From Lepidostoma basale (Eukaryota; Arthropoda; Insecta; Trichoptera; Lepidostomatidae): a stretch of 64,000 nucleotides of DNA. Each line of letters starts with the position of its first letter. Within the stretch, counting starts at the first letter, position 1. The notes beneath the pieces are model-generated. The model was not told the origin of the DNA. It was given only the letters and a program-made list of their open reading frames with translations, and did not search any database. Positions 1-11,100 of this stretch are shown here, one piece after another. The DNA is taken from contig JAHDVF020001336.1 in NCBI GenBank assembly GCA_022606425.2, positions 682,001-746,000 on the forward strand, read 5' to 3'. The position numbers were made by a program, and so were the translations under genes.

Positions 1-19
1 TGTCGCTGCTTAAGGTGAT

Positions 20-165
20 TTTCAAAGACACAGATTTAAAAAAAAAATTTAAGTGGAAATCCACTAATATTTGTGTCTTCGACCTGGTCACCCAGAAGAT
101 GGCAGAAACCAACCGATTTGCCTGCCAAAATCGGTCAAAGACAGAAACATTAGTGGATCTTTACT
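20..165. repeat. Imperfect inverted repeat at the left edge
   Basis: The sequence around 60-103 (cactaatatttgtgtcttcg and following acc) is complementary, with few mismatches, to 133-157 (ggtcaaagacagaaacatta and following gtg). It is probably a fragment of a fold-back element. The stretch 270-790 after it holds no gene that I can support. Confidence 0.4.
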
Positions 166-830
166 AAAGACACATAAAAAAAATTTTTTTTTGTTTTCAT
201 TATGTGTAAGTTCTACCACGAAATTTCAAACAACTGTATTAACACAGATTTCACTTTAAATTAGACAGGTTATTTAAAAAACTGTTTATGAATGTTTATT
301 CCTGAGACTGAGTAGCCTGGCGCTGTTCTATTAGGAGAGCCGACTCCAAATAAATGCGAAAAGACTAAGAGAGAAGAACTCCAACCATAAGTTTCGTGTG
401 ATTTTGGGTAACAATGTGTGATTTCTCCTTCTCGAATGGCGTTTCGGAGATCGTTGCAGTCTCCATCTTCAGGGTTATGTGGACCCTGAAGATGGAGAGC
501 GAAGCAAGAGAGAGAAGCACATTGCTGCCAACCGTGAAAATCTACACAATTATCCAACCATAAAGGCTCGTCAACTTTTTAGATTGTTCCCACTAATCAT
601 GCCCCAGATAAAATCGAGCAAATACAGGGATTATAACAATTTTCATGAAGACAGAGATATCTAAAGAAATTCAGAGAGTTGGACGCCTCCGGATCTTATA
701 ATAGATATAATATAATATCATATAATATAAGTTTTTCAACCACATTCTCATCAAATAACTAAAATACTCACATTACTACTAGAGAAGGGCTTTGCTAATA
801 TTGTGTATTTTTAATGTTTCAATCAAAGGG

Positions 831-1040
831 ATTCTTCTTCTTCTTCTTCAACAGCCTATTCCCGTCCACTCCTTGACAAAGGCCTCCTCCATCGCTTCCA
901 CGCAACTCTGTCTTGTACAGACTGCATCCAGGTTATTCCGACATGTCTGTTCAGGTCTTCCTTCCACTGTAGTTGCGGTCATCCTGCACTTCTCTTTGCC
1001 GTCCTTCCAGCTTCTGGCTACGTGACCTGTCAAATGACAC
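831..1040 (-). mobile_element. LINE 3' end fragment with AAG-repeat tail
   Basis: On the minus strand a degraded LINE C-terminal region ends in a (GAA)n tail at 831-850. It reads VARSWKDGKEKCRMTATTVE and is related to the other 'RWAGHV' LINE ends in the window. It is short and broken. Confidence 0.45.
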
Positions 1041-1369
1041 TTTAGAGTCGCTACCCAGTGGATGATGTCAGTGACCTTTGTTTTTTCTCTTACTGTATCG
1101 TTTTTGACTCTGTCTCGTAGGTTTATCCCTAACTAAGGGATTGGTTTGCAGCAATTTGCTGGTTCTTGGGATGCCTATGGGCCATTTTAATGTGCTAGTT
1201 TCCACATTTTTTGGATATAAGTCATTTAGACCATGACCTAAAATATTACCATCTTCCTTATCAATAATGACCCATTACCATCAAGTTATCCACCATCATT
1301 CAGTCCTTTGCCCCATCATAAAACAACTACCAAATCACATTTCAACAACGTTTCCTACAAACATAAGAG

Positions 1370-1640
1370 GATTTTTTTGCTGCAGAACCAACCTGCCAAT
1401 GGTTATGCCTGTGGGCAGGGCAATCTTATTGCTTAATCGGGTCGCCTCGGAGGTGGACATATTTCGTGATAGTGTGAGTAGCCTCAGGGATGCAATATCA
1501 ATGTTATGATTCTTTCTAATTCTTAAGCTTAATTTTTTATATATTTTTTTATGCTTCTCTTATAAATTCTTATAATGTATTATACGAGTATGTCTGTAAT
1601 GTTTGTGATTTTTATTAAAATAAATGAAGTGAAAAGAATG
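1370..1640 (+). mobile_element. Jockey-like LINE 3' fragment
   Basis: It encodes NLPMVMPVGRAILLLNRVAS and EVDIF, matching the C-terminus of the jockey-like element at 12187-13060 (NLPLVTPVGRAISLLNAVSS), then a stop and an AT-rich 3' end. Confidence 0.6.
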
Positions 1641-1684
1641 AAATGAAATAGCCATTAGAGCTGAACCTCTGTAAGCCAGAAGAT

Positions 1685-1895
1685 CCAAGTCCAAGTCCAA
1701 TTTATTGTATACAACTATTTAGCTATTGATTCACATGACATGTGATAGGTAGCTAGTCTATCGCTATTTTCATTATCACACGAATTCTACTAGTCCGTGA
1801 GACAGTGAGATTTTTTTCTCACACTGTCATCGCTGGGAATTGAACCTGGGACCTTCGGTGTGGCAGTAACATGTGTTGATACTTTGCCTCAAAGG
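1685..1895 (-). mobile_element. tRNA-derived SINE-1, minus-strand copy
   Basis: This is a reverse copy of the SINE at 50708-50940. Its B-box region (gaattgaacctgggacc reversed) and the cgtgacaataaaatg-like body are recognisable but diverged. Confidence 0.6.
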
Positions 1896-2261
1896 CTGCT
1901 TAATCGTGTAGGGTAAATAAAACAGGTGGACACACTAAAATAACATTTATTTAACAATATTTACAATGTATACATCAGTTCATTGGGGACATAACATAAT
2001 TATAATGCGATCATGACCTCCTCATCTCAAAACTACGGGACATATCCTATCAAAAGACAAATCATAAAATACAGTGCGTTTCCAATAGTTCTTGCACTAT
2101 AAAACATTGTTTGGTCCAATGAAAATAATTCAAGTTCCTAGCAATCATATAAAAAAGTCTTCATTAGAATACTTCTCTTTCTATTAGTATTTGACCCTTC
2201 ATTATATTGTTTTTAAAAATATACATTTTTAGTTGTCTATTGTACTACATAATCAGCCTCA

Positions 2262-2375
2262 CGGGACTCGTCCTCGTGGAAGACCTCCTAAAAGATAAGA
2301 AGAAAGACAGCTGGGAATCCACGTCACAGGAGGAGCAACCCCTCGGAAAACAGACCACATAGGTCTAAAACAAGG
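2262..2375 (+). mobile_element. LINE-C 3' fragment
   Basis: It encodes HGTRPRGRPPKR-like sequence and the SWESTSQEEQPLGKQTT ending, the same family as the minus copies at 6397-6904 and 36320-36690. Confidence 0.5.
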
Positions 2376-2564
2376 AAGAAAAAGATAAGTTGTCTATTGC
2401 AAAATAGAATATGGAAAAAAAATGTTTTTTTTTATTTAACAAATATGCCTATATCGATAAAAATGTGTTTGTAGCAAATTGACTAGAAAGCTAAATTTGA
2501 TAATATATTTGTCTTTTTCTTTTTTATATACTTTGTTTATATACTCTTAACTTTAAAAAAAATT

Positions 2565-2790
2565 AGTACCAGAGCAATTAAGACCCTGTACGCATCTAGA
2601 CCGACTGGAGTAAGACCTCTAGGAAGGCCTAGACAGCGCCTAATGGACAATCTTCTGGCTGACCTGGCTAGGTTGGGCGAATCGGACTGCTGGGAGCAAA
2701 AGGCGCAGGATCGAAGAGCTTGGCAAAAAATCAAGGAGGCTAAAACTCTTCAAGAGTTGTATGGCCATAGAAAGTAAGTAAGTATAACCA
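2565..2790 (+). mobile_element. LINE-D 3' end with TAAG-repeat tail
   Basis: The plus strand encodes TGVRPLGRPRQRLMDNLLAD and QDRRAWQKIKEAKTLQELYG, then a stop and the tail aagtaagtaag. A minus copy lies at 58385-58620. Confidence 0.65.
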
Positions 2791-2889
2791 GTACAGTGGT
2801 GAAATCTATTGAGGGTTTAATAATTCAACATTAAGATAAAATCTTTGTCACTTTGAGATAGAATGCCAACTTAAATAACAACAATAAAC

Positions 2890-3845
2890 CATCATGCCGT
2901 TTCTTCGAAAGGGTAGGCAGAGAGAATAGACCCCGCACTGCTCTATTCTGGCACGCATCTCTAGATTCCTCTGACATTACAAATGTCATTAATTTGGTCA
3001 TGCCATGTTTTCATTTTGACTCCATTCTCATTGTTAACGTATACTTTCTTAATCCAAATGAAGATATAAGAAGTGAATGCGGTGCGAATAATAGTGTTTT
3101 GAACAAAATAATGAAAGTTGATGGACTGCGTCAGGTGCAGCCCTCATACTAAATATGTTTATTTTTTAAACTAGTTCATAAAACGGAGTATTTTCTACAG
3201 CGCCCTTGAGATGAGTAATTCATAAAAATGGCACTCTGCAAATTATCCAATTTATTATTATTATTATTATATTATCATTAAGATGGTTTACTCATGGAAA
3301 TAATAAATGAAGAAATAATGGCAAAAAAAAAATATGTTAACAATGTAAATGGAACAAGAAACAGAGAAAGAACGAGGAAAATGCGGCACGATCAAATCAC
3401 ATATTGAATGTATGAATATTCAGGAAGCGAGAGAAATATGCCAGGAAAGAAAATTGTGGCAGTCCACTCCTTCTGCCTACCCCTTCGGAGAGACGGCGTG
3501 ATGGTTTTTTGGTTTTTCTTAATCCATGTGTTCCATTTGTTCAAACCAGAGCAGTAATCCTTTCATAATACTTTCTTCTGCTCTACATTCCGTCCTGATA
3601 TCAGAATTTGAAATTCTATCCTACATCACCAAATTAATAAGATTTTATTTATCTTTGAAGCCTATGAATCATAAAATTAAATATGGCGACTAACTGCCTA
3701 TTGGTGGCAATGAGGTCCGCAACCCATCACACCGCGTCTCTCGCGGGGGCGAAAAGAGAAGGATGGAGTGCCGCATCGGTTAAAGTGTGGCAGTCCATTC
3801 TTTCTCCCTACCCTTTCGGCGAGACGGCTTGATGGTTAGTTAGTT
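2890..3845. mobile_element. Cluster of broken LINE-A 3' ends
   Basis: Pieces of LINE-A occur on both strands: minus at about 2893-3030, plus at 3055-3505 and plus at 3780-3840. Each contains the conserved 3' end ctacccCTTCGGAGAGACGG followed by cgtgatgg, and the last has the TTAG tail. All are heavily mutated. Confidence 0.6.
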
Positions 3846-4107
3846 TAATGTACTTAAATTAAAACCACAACTGATACATGACAAGTCTGGTATGGGGTCT
3901 AGTCTAAAGCAATATAAAAACCTAATTGTAATAAGTATTTATAAAAAAAATCTAATTAAGACTTAGCCCGGGAGGTGCACATTGGGGAGTCTATAATATA
4001 AGTCCAATATAACATTACAGCAATAGCTATCACCATTTATATTAGACATTACATTCATATTACTCACTCGCTTATTTACACTTTGACACAAATCAAATGA
4101 TTAAGGG

Positions 4108-4780
4108 TTATACGTAAGTCAGGAGACCGAAAAAAGACAAATTTCCAAAAAATTTATTAACATTAAAATTTATATGCATATTGCGGTAACTTTTAGCTTT
4201 ATTTATAATTTTTTATTTGTAAAAATACGGATTATCAACCCTTTGGTTGCCGGCACTTTTGGGATTTCTGTGCCAAAATAGCCACGATTTTAGACAAAGC
4301 AATTGAAAAGCAAAATGTATGAAATAATTTATAAAATATTGTAAAATAAAATAAATCGGCTCAAGCGGGACTTCAAGGGAAACCGATACAGCTCCGTAGA
4401 AGACGTCCAAAGGGCCGTGACGGCATCTCTGAAGGGGATTCCGGAAAGCGAGTTCCAGAAGGCGTACGCGTAGTGGGAATCGCGTTATACGCATTGTGTC
4501 GAAGCACAAGGGTGCTATTTCGAGGACTACTAAGGATTTGTACCGATTAGTTCATTTAAAAAAATTAAATTAATTCAGTCCTACTACTTCTTGATTATTC
4601 CCTCACACTCTTGTCTAAAATGTATATGATTCTTTTATAAATCATGACTTCGATCCGTCGAATTTGGCGCTTCTCGCTGGTGTAGCGAAAGCCGATATAT
4701 CGGATTTCGGCAACCAAAGTGATTAAAAATGTCTTTCAAGGTAAAATGTTTTTTTTTCAGCCTTCTGACAAGCGTATAAC
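4108..4780 (+). mobile_element. Degenerate mariner-like element, C-terminal remnant
   Basis: The ends are imperfect inverted repeats (gttatacgtaagtcagg at left, complement at right). Inside, 4365-4530 encodes a mariner transposase C-terminus (KGNRYSSVEDVQRAVTASL, then WESRYTHCVEAQG and CYFEDY) with an in-frame TAG after QKAYA. Most of the catalytic domain is gone. Confidence 0.6.
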
Positions 4781-5184
4781 CCCGTTTCATATTACATTCT
4801 CCCTTATTTACACTTTGACACATATCAAATGTTTAAATGCCTTTTATATTTCATCGATTCAATGTTAACATATATTTTCATATCTAAATAATGCCCAATT
4901 ACGGCAAAACATCTATCTATCATAAAATATTACAAAACTTCGAGAAAACACGTGTTTTATACCCTTTTATGAGTTACATATAATATGTATTTACAAGTTA
5001 CACACTTTCAAAATAACTATAACAATGTTTTATCGACACATTTACATTCACACAATGCCTTCGTGCTATTCTGTCATACAACCCTCACTATTTCTCATAG
5101 GAATGTTGGATTTCAACACTTTTGCAACTCGCCGACTGATCTTTCTAGGTAAGCATTTTTCAAACTATTATCCGGAGATCTTTA

Positions 5185-5410
5185 CAATCCAGGAATACTG
5201 AGAGAACTTAATCTATACGTTCCCCACAACTATAGCAGAGGAAGGGGGCATATATTATTTTACGCCCCAAATTGACGCACAGAGGCCATTCGAAATTCTG
5301 CTGTATTGAAAGCGATTCGTCTTTTAAGTGAGATTGCAAAAGAGATAGATCTCTTTGGATGAAATTATAGAGAATTTGTGAATACCCTTACGGTAAGAGC
5401 AACAAGGAGA
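5185..5410 (+). mobile_element. Jockey-like LINE fragment
   Basis: It encodes ILRELNLYVPHNYSRGRGH, a stop, and then KAIRLLSEIAKEIDLFG. The pattern matches the jockey-like C-terminal region at 12325-13056 but is a different subfamily. Confidence 0.5.
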
Positions 5411-5784
5411 TAACTGGTATATTTTTATTCACATGGTTCTATGTATATTTCCTTTGATAGTCTTCTTTTTTCACCCTTTAAACATTCATACGACTTATAA
5501 ATTCATTAAAGAAAAAGCAGCTCATTCATTTTACAATCAACAATTTAATAGTAACTTTAAATGCAAAGGTACATCCACCACGACGACAAGTATCCGCTAT
5601 CGTCGGGTGTGGTATGTGTTACCTTTTAGATTTTATTTGGCTGTTATAAATATACGTACGGAGGTATACCGTATTATGTATGATGCGCAGTCAATATAAA
5701 AACAGTTGTCACGTCTGAACTTACTCACGTCAACATGGGTAACGTTTAACTGATATAAAACTCGCCGTGGACAATCAAAATTCA

Positions 5785-6090
5785 AATTAATATGTTCATT
5801 CATCCATCATTTCTCGGCGCTACATCCCGGTGTGGGACTTGGCCTCCTCCACAACGGTCCTCCACTGACTTCTGTCTCTGGCCATTTCTCTCCATTCCCC
5901 AGCTCCTTCCATTTTCTCCCAATCTTCTTCCACGCAACCCGCCCATCTTTTCCTCGGTCTGCCTCTTGATTCTCTTTTCGTGAGGCACCCATCTGGATAT
6001 AATTTGTGGTGTTCTACCCTCTGGCATTCTTTCCACATGGCCAGCCCACCGTAGGCGTAGAGACTTACAGAATTTCACTACTGTTTCCTG
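5785..6090 (-). mobile_element. LINE 3' end (RWAGHVERM type)
   Basis: The minus strand encodes FCKSLRLRWAGHVERMPEGR followed by a Lys/Arg/Gly-rich region, the usual C-terminus of an RTE/CR1-type LINE open frame. Overlapping frames show a frameshift near 5990. Confidence 0.55.
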
Positions 6091-6188
6091 ATTAATTAGT
6101 TCTTCAAATTAATATGTAGGATATATAAAATATGCATCAGGCCCAAAATTACTTATGGAATATAAACAAGAGCAAACACTATCAGAAC

Positions 6189-7150
6189 TAGGGGTGGGCA
6201 AAGTGAATCACCGTAGGGAGCTGAGCTGAATGGTTCCGTTCAGCAAAGTGAGCCGACTCTTTTTCATAACTCGCGGCTCATTATTTTGAGTCGTTCATAA
6301 AAACGTACTCCCAAAATGAGCTAAAAAAAATGTCGTCGCCAAATTCTAATTAGTAGGCAGAGAAATTGGCTTTTTTTTTAGCTCATTTTGGGAGTTCTTC
6401 TTCCTTATTGTAGACCTGGCCTATGTGGTCTGTTCTCCAGAGTGTTGCTCCTCCTGTTAGGTAGACTCCCAGCTGTCCTTCCATCTTTTAGGAGGTCTTC
6501 CACGAGGATGAGTCCCGTGAGGTTGATTACAATGCAATATAGGGGAGTCTGGTGGTGTCCATTCTTTGAACATGACCGTATCAGTCCCTGTTTCGCTGTC
6601 TGCTCCATCTTATAATATCCTCAACCTCACATATCTCTCTTATTCTGGTGTTCCTCACGCGATCTCTCAGTGTCTTGCCTGCTATCGTCCTCAGTGTCTT
6701 CATTTCGGAAGTCCTCAAAACTTGTTTGGTCCTTACTGTGTCTGCCCTTGCATCTTACTCTTAATGGCCATGTCTTTGTTTCTCCATATTGTGGATTTTA
6801 GAGCCCCAGAGATTGCAGCTGCCTTGTTTACTTGGGCTTGTATTTCTTCCCGCAAATCAGCTCCTCCCACCAGGTCTATGCCTAGATACTTGAAGGTCCT
6901 GACCGGGAGTTCATTTTTATGAAGAAAAAAAAAACAACTCAAAATGATGAGCCGTGAGTTATGAAAAAGAGTCGGCTTCCTTCCCTGAACGGTATATTCA
7001 GCTCACAAAAGAGTCGACTCTTTTGCAATAAGTTACGATTCAGCCAGCGGATCATTGAGCTACGGTTCTTTTTTTGTGAATCATCGCTCACTCGCTCACC
7101 AAAGTGAGTCGACTCTTTGAGTTAACTCATGAGCGGATCGCGAATCCCTA
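6189..7150. mobile_element. hAT-type fold-back element with perfect 8-bp target duplication
   Basis: The element is flanked by atcagaac at 6181-6188 and 7151-7158. Its termini are taggggtgggc and the complement of gcgaatcccta. The arms are long inverted repeats (left about 6225-6332, right about 6905-7020), both with gactctttttcataactcg-like sequence. A LINE-C copy (6397-6904) has inserted in the central loop. Without it the element is about 450 bp and carries no transposase. Confidence 0.8.
6397..6904 (-). mobile_element. LINE-C 3' end inserted inside the hAT element
   Basis: The minus strand encodes FKYLGIDLVGGADLREEIQA, then LRTSEMKTLRTI-like and LTGLILVEDLLKDGRTAGS. It is flanked by gggagtt on both sides (6390-6396, 6905-6911), a likely target duplication. 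The tail is (GAA)n. Confidence 0.65.
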
Positions 7151-7189
7151 ATCAGAACCAAAATTCTACTTGGAACAGCAGAAATGAAA

Positions 7190-7610
7190 ACATTACCACC
7201 AATCGTGGGTAGAACTCTTCTGCAGTCTTTTACCAGGAATCACAGTCGACGTTAGTCTTCGGTAGGTTTCCTTTAAGGGAATCCTTGAAGCGTTTCCTCT
7301 GATCATCGTGTGAAGGTTTTCCTGGGTCAGCTGCGAGTACATAATCTTCCTTGGGAGTCTTGTCTCAGGCATTCTGACGACGTGACCAGCCCAGCGCAGT
7401 TGTCTCTGAATAATGGCAGCCACAATACTTGTCATATTGACCTCAGCAAGTATGCTGTCATTTGTCTGTTTGTCTTGCCATTTCACATTTGGGATCCTTC
7501 GTAGACAGCGTTGGTGGTAGCGAACACTTCTAGAGTGGCACTGGAGAAGGCAACGGGAAACCATTCCAGTAAGACCTCCAAGGAAATCACTATGATGAGA
7601 AAACATTCAC
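7190..7610 (-). mobile_element. LINE 3' end fragment (RWAGHVVRM type)
   Basis: The minus strand encodes CLRRIPNVKWQDKQTNDSIL, then QRQLRWAGHVVRMPETRLPR and KIMYSQL, the C-terminal region of another LINE family. The 5' side is truncated. Confidence 0.55.
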
Positions 7611-8084
7611 CACAGAAGAAGGAGACTGCTAGAATGCTGCTTCCAATAGAGAACTGAGAGGATTGGAGGTGATTTGTTTTAGCCACGTGCATAGATTACA
7701 ACCCTCAGTAATGAGGAAAGAAGAAGATTAGATCATGCCACGTTATCCTGTATTTCTTAGTTAGTGATCAATATATTTAACCGGTCCACGGGAGACTTAA
7801 TTTTAAATTCACAAATAGGTTATGCTAATGAGAGTTTGATTAAATTTACAATTATACTCTCGTTATATTTATCTACTAATTACATTGAACAATTGTATAT
7901 ATAAATAAATCGGATACTGATGATGAAGCAAGGGATATCACCGAGATAATGGCCTTGAAAACGATCCCAGTCCTTTTAACTTCATCACCGATATAAAGAC
8001 AACATAATTGCGGTTGACATAAAATGATTATACAAGGACGAGATTATAATGACCGTACAAAAGAGCAGTAGAGAGATGGAATCC

Positions 8085-8173
8085 TTAGATGACGATGGAG
8101 GGGGTGAGACTGGGGATGCGCGGCAGGCGGGTGATGAGCGCATCGGAGTTGGCCTTCGCGCCACACCGGGGCT
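8085..8173 (-). CDS. Last exon (13) of the large nuclear-type gene
   Basis: The exon is 89 bp of coding sequence after acceptor ttgcag, reading PRCGAKANSDALITRLP, then RIPSLTPSIVI and a TAA stop. The intron before it (8174-13136) is 5 kb of mobile DNA, including a nearly intact mariner and the large palindrome. I could not identify a confident polyadenylation signal below 8085. Confidence 0.7.
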
Positions 8174-11100
8174 CTGCAAACAATAACAACAATTAATAAA
8201 TAATATGTGAATGCGGTGCGAATGAAAGTGTTGAGAACAAAATAATTAAGGGGTTAGGGGCAGTCAGAGGTGTGAATAAAACTAGTATTTAAAATTTACA
8301 GTAATTTAATTTACTTATTGAACGCTCAGGCATTAACACTGTGGAATTGATTTTGAAAACTTAATTAATAATCAGATTCCTCCTTTCACTCCTTTCTCTT
8401 TAAATACTTTGTCTACATTGGAAGACTACAGGGGAAAAACAAGGAATGTCAGTTAAAATTCAAAATAAATGTAATAATGCCATCTAGCGGCATTTGTACG
8501 TATCTATCTGTATCTATCACATCTATCTATCACAGTAAAATGTTCATATTCAAAAATCATGTGTGTCATCGACAATGGCCAGATAATCGATTGCTAATTG
8601 CTAAGCCCTTATGTATGGAAGTGAAGCATGGAACTGGCAAAAGAAGGATGAAAGTAAAATAAACGCAGTAGAAATGAGATCTCTAAGACGAATGTGTGGC
8701 AAATCTGTATATGATAGAGTGACAAATGCAAGTATAAGAAGTGAATGTGGTGCGAATGAAAGTGTTATGAACAAAATAAGGAAAGGGTCATTAAGATGGT
8801 TTGGACACATGGAAAGAATGAGTGAAGACAGAATGGTAAAGAAGGTATATGTAAACGGCGTGAACGGAGCTAGAAATAGAGGAAGGCCGAGGAAAACGTG
8901 GCACGATCAAATCAATCAAATATTGAATGTCGGTCACGTGAGGAGTCGGAAAAATCGATGTGCGTGCATGACAAGATGTATGAATGTAGAGGAAGCGAGA
9001 GACGTATCTCAGGACAGAACAGTGTGGCGTTCCATTCTTTCTGCCTACCCCTCCGGGGAGACGGCGTGATGGTAAGTTAGTTAGTTAGTTAATTGCTAAG
9101 AAATATATAGACTTTGATTAGCTTCATTCTAAATTTATTCAAATTAACCTTCTACTGACATTCCTTGTTTTTCCCCTGTAGTCTTCATTTAATCTCCCAA
9201 GCTCCTATTCCCAATCAAATGCAAATTAATCATTTATTAATTTCTATATAAATTATGTCTTTTCAAATGTATGTTTTTTTTTAATTACAATTTTTCTATA
9301 TTATCATCATGTATTATTATTATTTAATATTATTTATTAATTCTTACGGATAAAATAAATAAATAATTATTAGTACTAATAGCCAAGGTTAATTTTTAAA
9401 ATTGAATTATTGTATCGAATTTTAAATGTCTTTTTATATTAGTCTTTCTTTGTTTAGTTTTTATTATATTTTTACACCTGAAGATGGAGGTATCCTCCGA
9501 AACATGTCGTGTTTTTTTAATATTTTTAATTAATAATTAAATAAAACGATGTTTTTTAACTACTTCCACTTTTGTCTTTATTTAGACAGCGACCGGTTTC
9601 GCCAGGCTCGCTGGCATCGACAGACTGGTTTAATAGTCTGTCGATGCCAGCGAGCCTGGCGAAACCCGTCGCTGTCTAAATAAAGACAAAAGTGGAAGTA
9701 GTTAAAAAACATCGTTTTATTTAATTATTATTTAAAATGAACTTCCATCAAGAGATTTCAGTAAAATCATTTAATATTTTTAATATATTTTGTGGATTAA
9801 ACAAAGTTATTTTCAATTTCCTAAGTAAAGTAATTTAATTATTTTATAACACCAACAATATAAAATTATTATATTATGTTTTAACTTGATTTGACCCAAT
9901 TATCACCATATCTGTTGGACCCTGTTCCATAATGTGGTCATCATTATAATTTCTTACAGGTTCATCTTAAATTATTCAAATAATAAAAAATATCAATTCA
10001 ATAGTGATATCCACCAATCCTCACATATGGCATTGAATCGAGGGCAGACACTGTCAAGAGCATGCTCAGGACAACCGAGATAAAAACACTCCGCGCTATA
10101 ACTGGCAAAACCCTACGTGATTCCTAGCGTTAGGAATACAGAAATACGAGAAATCTGTGAGGTCGAAGATGTGGTCAGATGGGGACGTCAAAGACGGCGA
10201 TGCTGGCATCAACATGTAGAAAGAATGAGCTCAAATAGGATACCACACATAGCTCTCCATGGAACCCCAAACGGACAACGCCGACCAGGAAGACCCCCGA
10301 AACGGTGGAGAGAAAGCTGGAGTTCAGCGTCTCAAGAGGACCCACCTGAAATAATAGACTCCTGAGTCTATCAAAATTGAAGAAGAAGAAGACTTCAATA
10401 GTTAATTTAGTGCCTGATCAAAGGATTTTTTTTTATTTATAAATTTCTATTTAAACAATTAACTGTTGCATTTTCTTTCATACGAGGTCTGTTCAAAAAG
10501 TATCGCGAATTTTGAATTTCCGCTGGCTACGTATATTTGATTTTTGATTTTTTTGTAGCGTTATGTTGGTACTCATGTCCCTTACTTATGCTGACAAGGT
10601 CGGCCATTTTGAATGTTTAGTTAATTTTTGACAGCTGTTTTGCTTGGATGTGTTTTGGCTCGTCTTCGATTTTTGCCTATTCCAAAAAATGGATCAAAGA
10701 ATCTGTATCAAATTTTGTGTGAAAAACAAAATAAAGTGCGCGGACGCATTTCGAATGTTGACTGTGGCATATGGTGAAGCTACCTTGGACCAAAGCAACG
10801 TTTATCGGTGGTACAAAATGTTCTCAGAGGGCCGAGAAGATATGAACGACGAAGAGCGTGCCGGACGCCCGAGCACGTCAACAACAGACGAAAACATTGA
10901 TAAAGTGAAGAAAATAGTATTAGCCAATCGTCGAATCACCGTTAGAGAAGTTGCTGAGGATCTAAACATATCGATTGGCTCGTGCCATTCGATTTTAACC
11001 AATGATTTGGGCATGAGTCGGGTCGCCGCGAAATTCGTGCCAAAATTGCTCAATTTCGACCAAAAACAGCATCGCGTTAACATTGCTCAGGAGATGTTGG

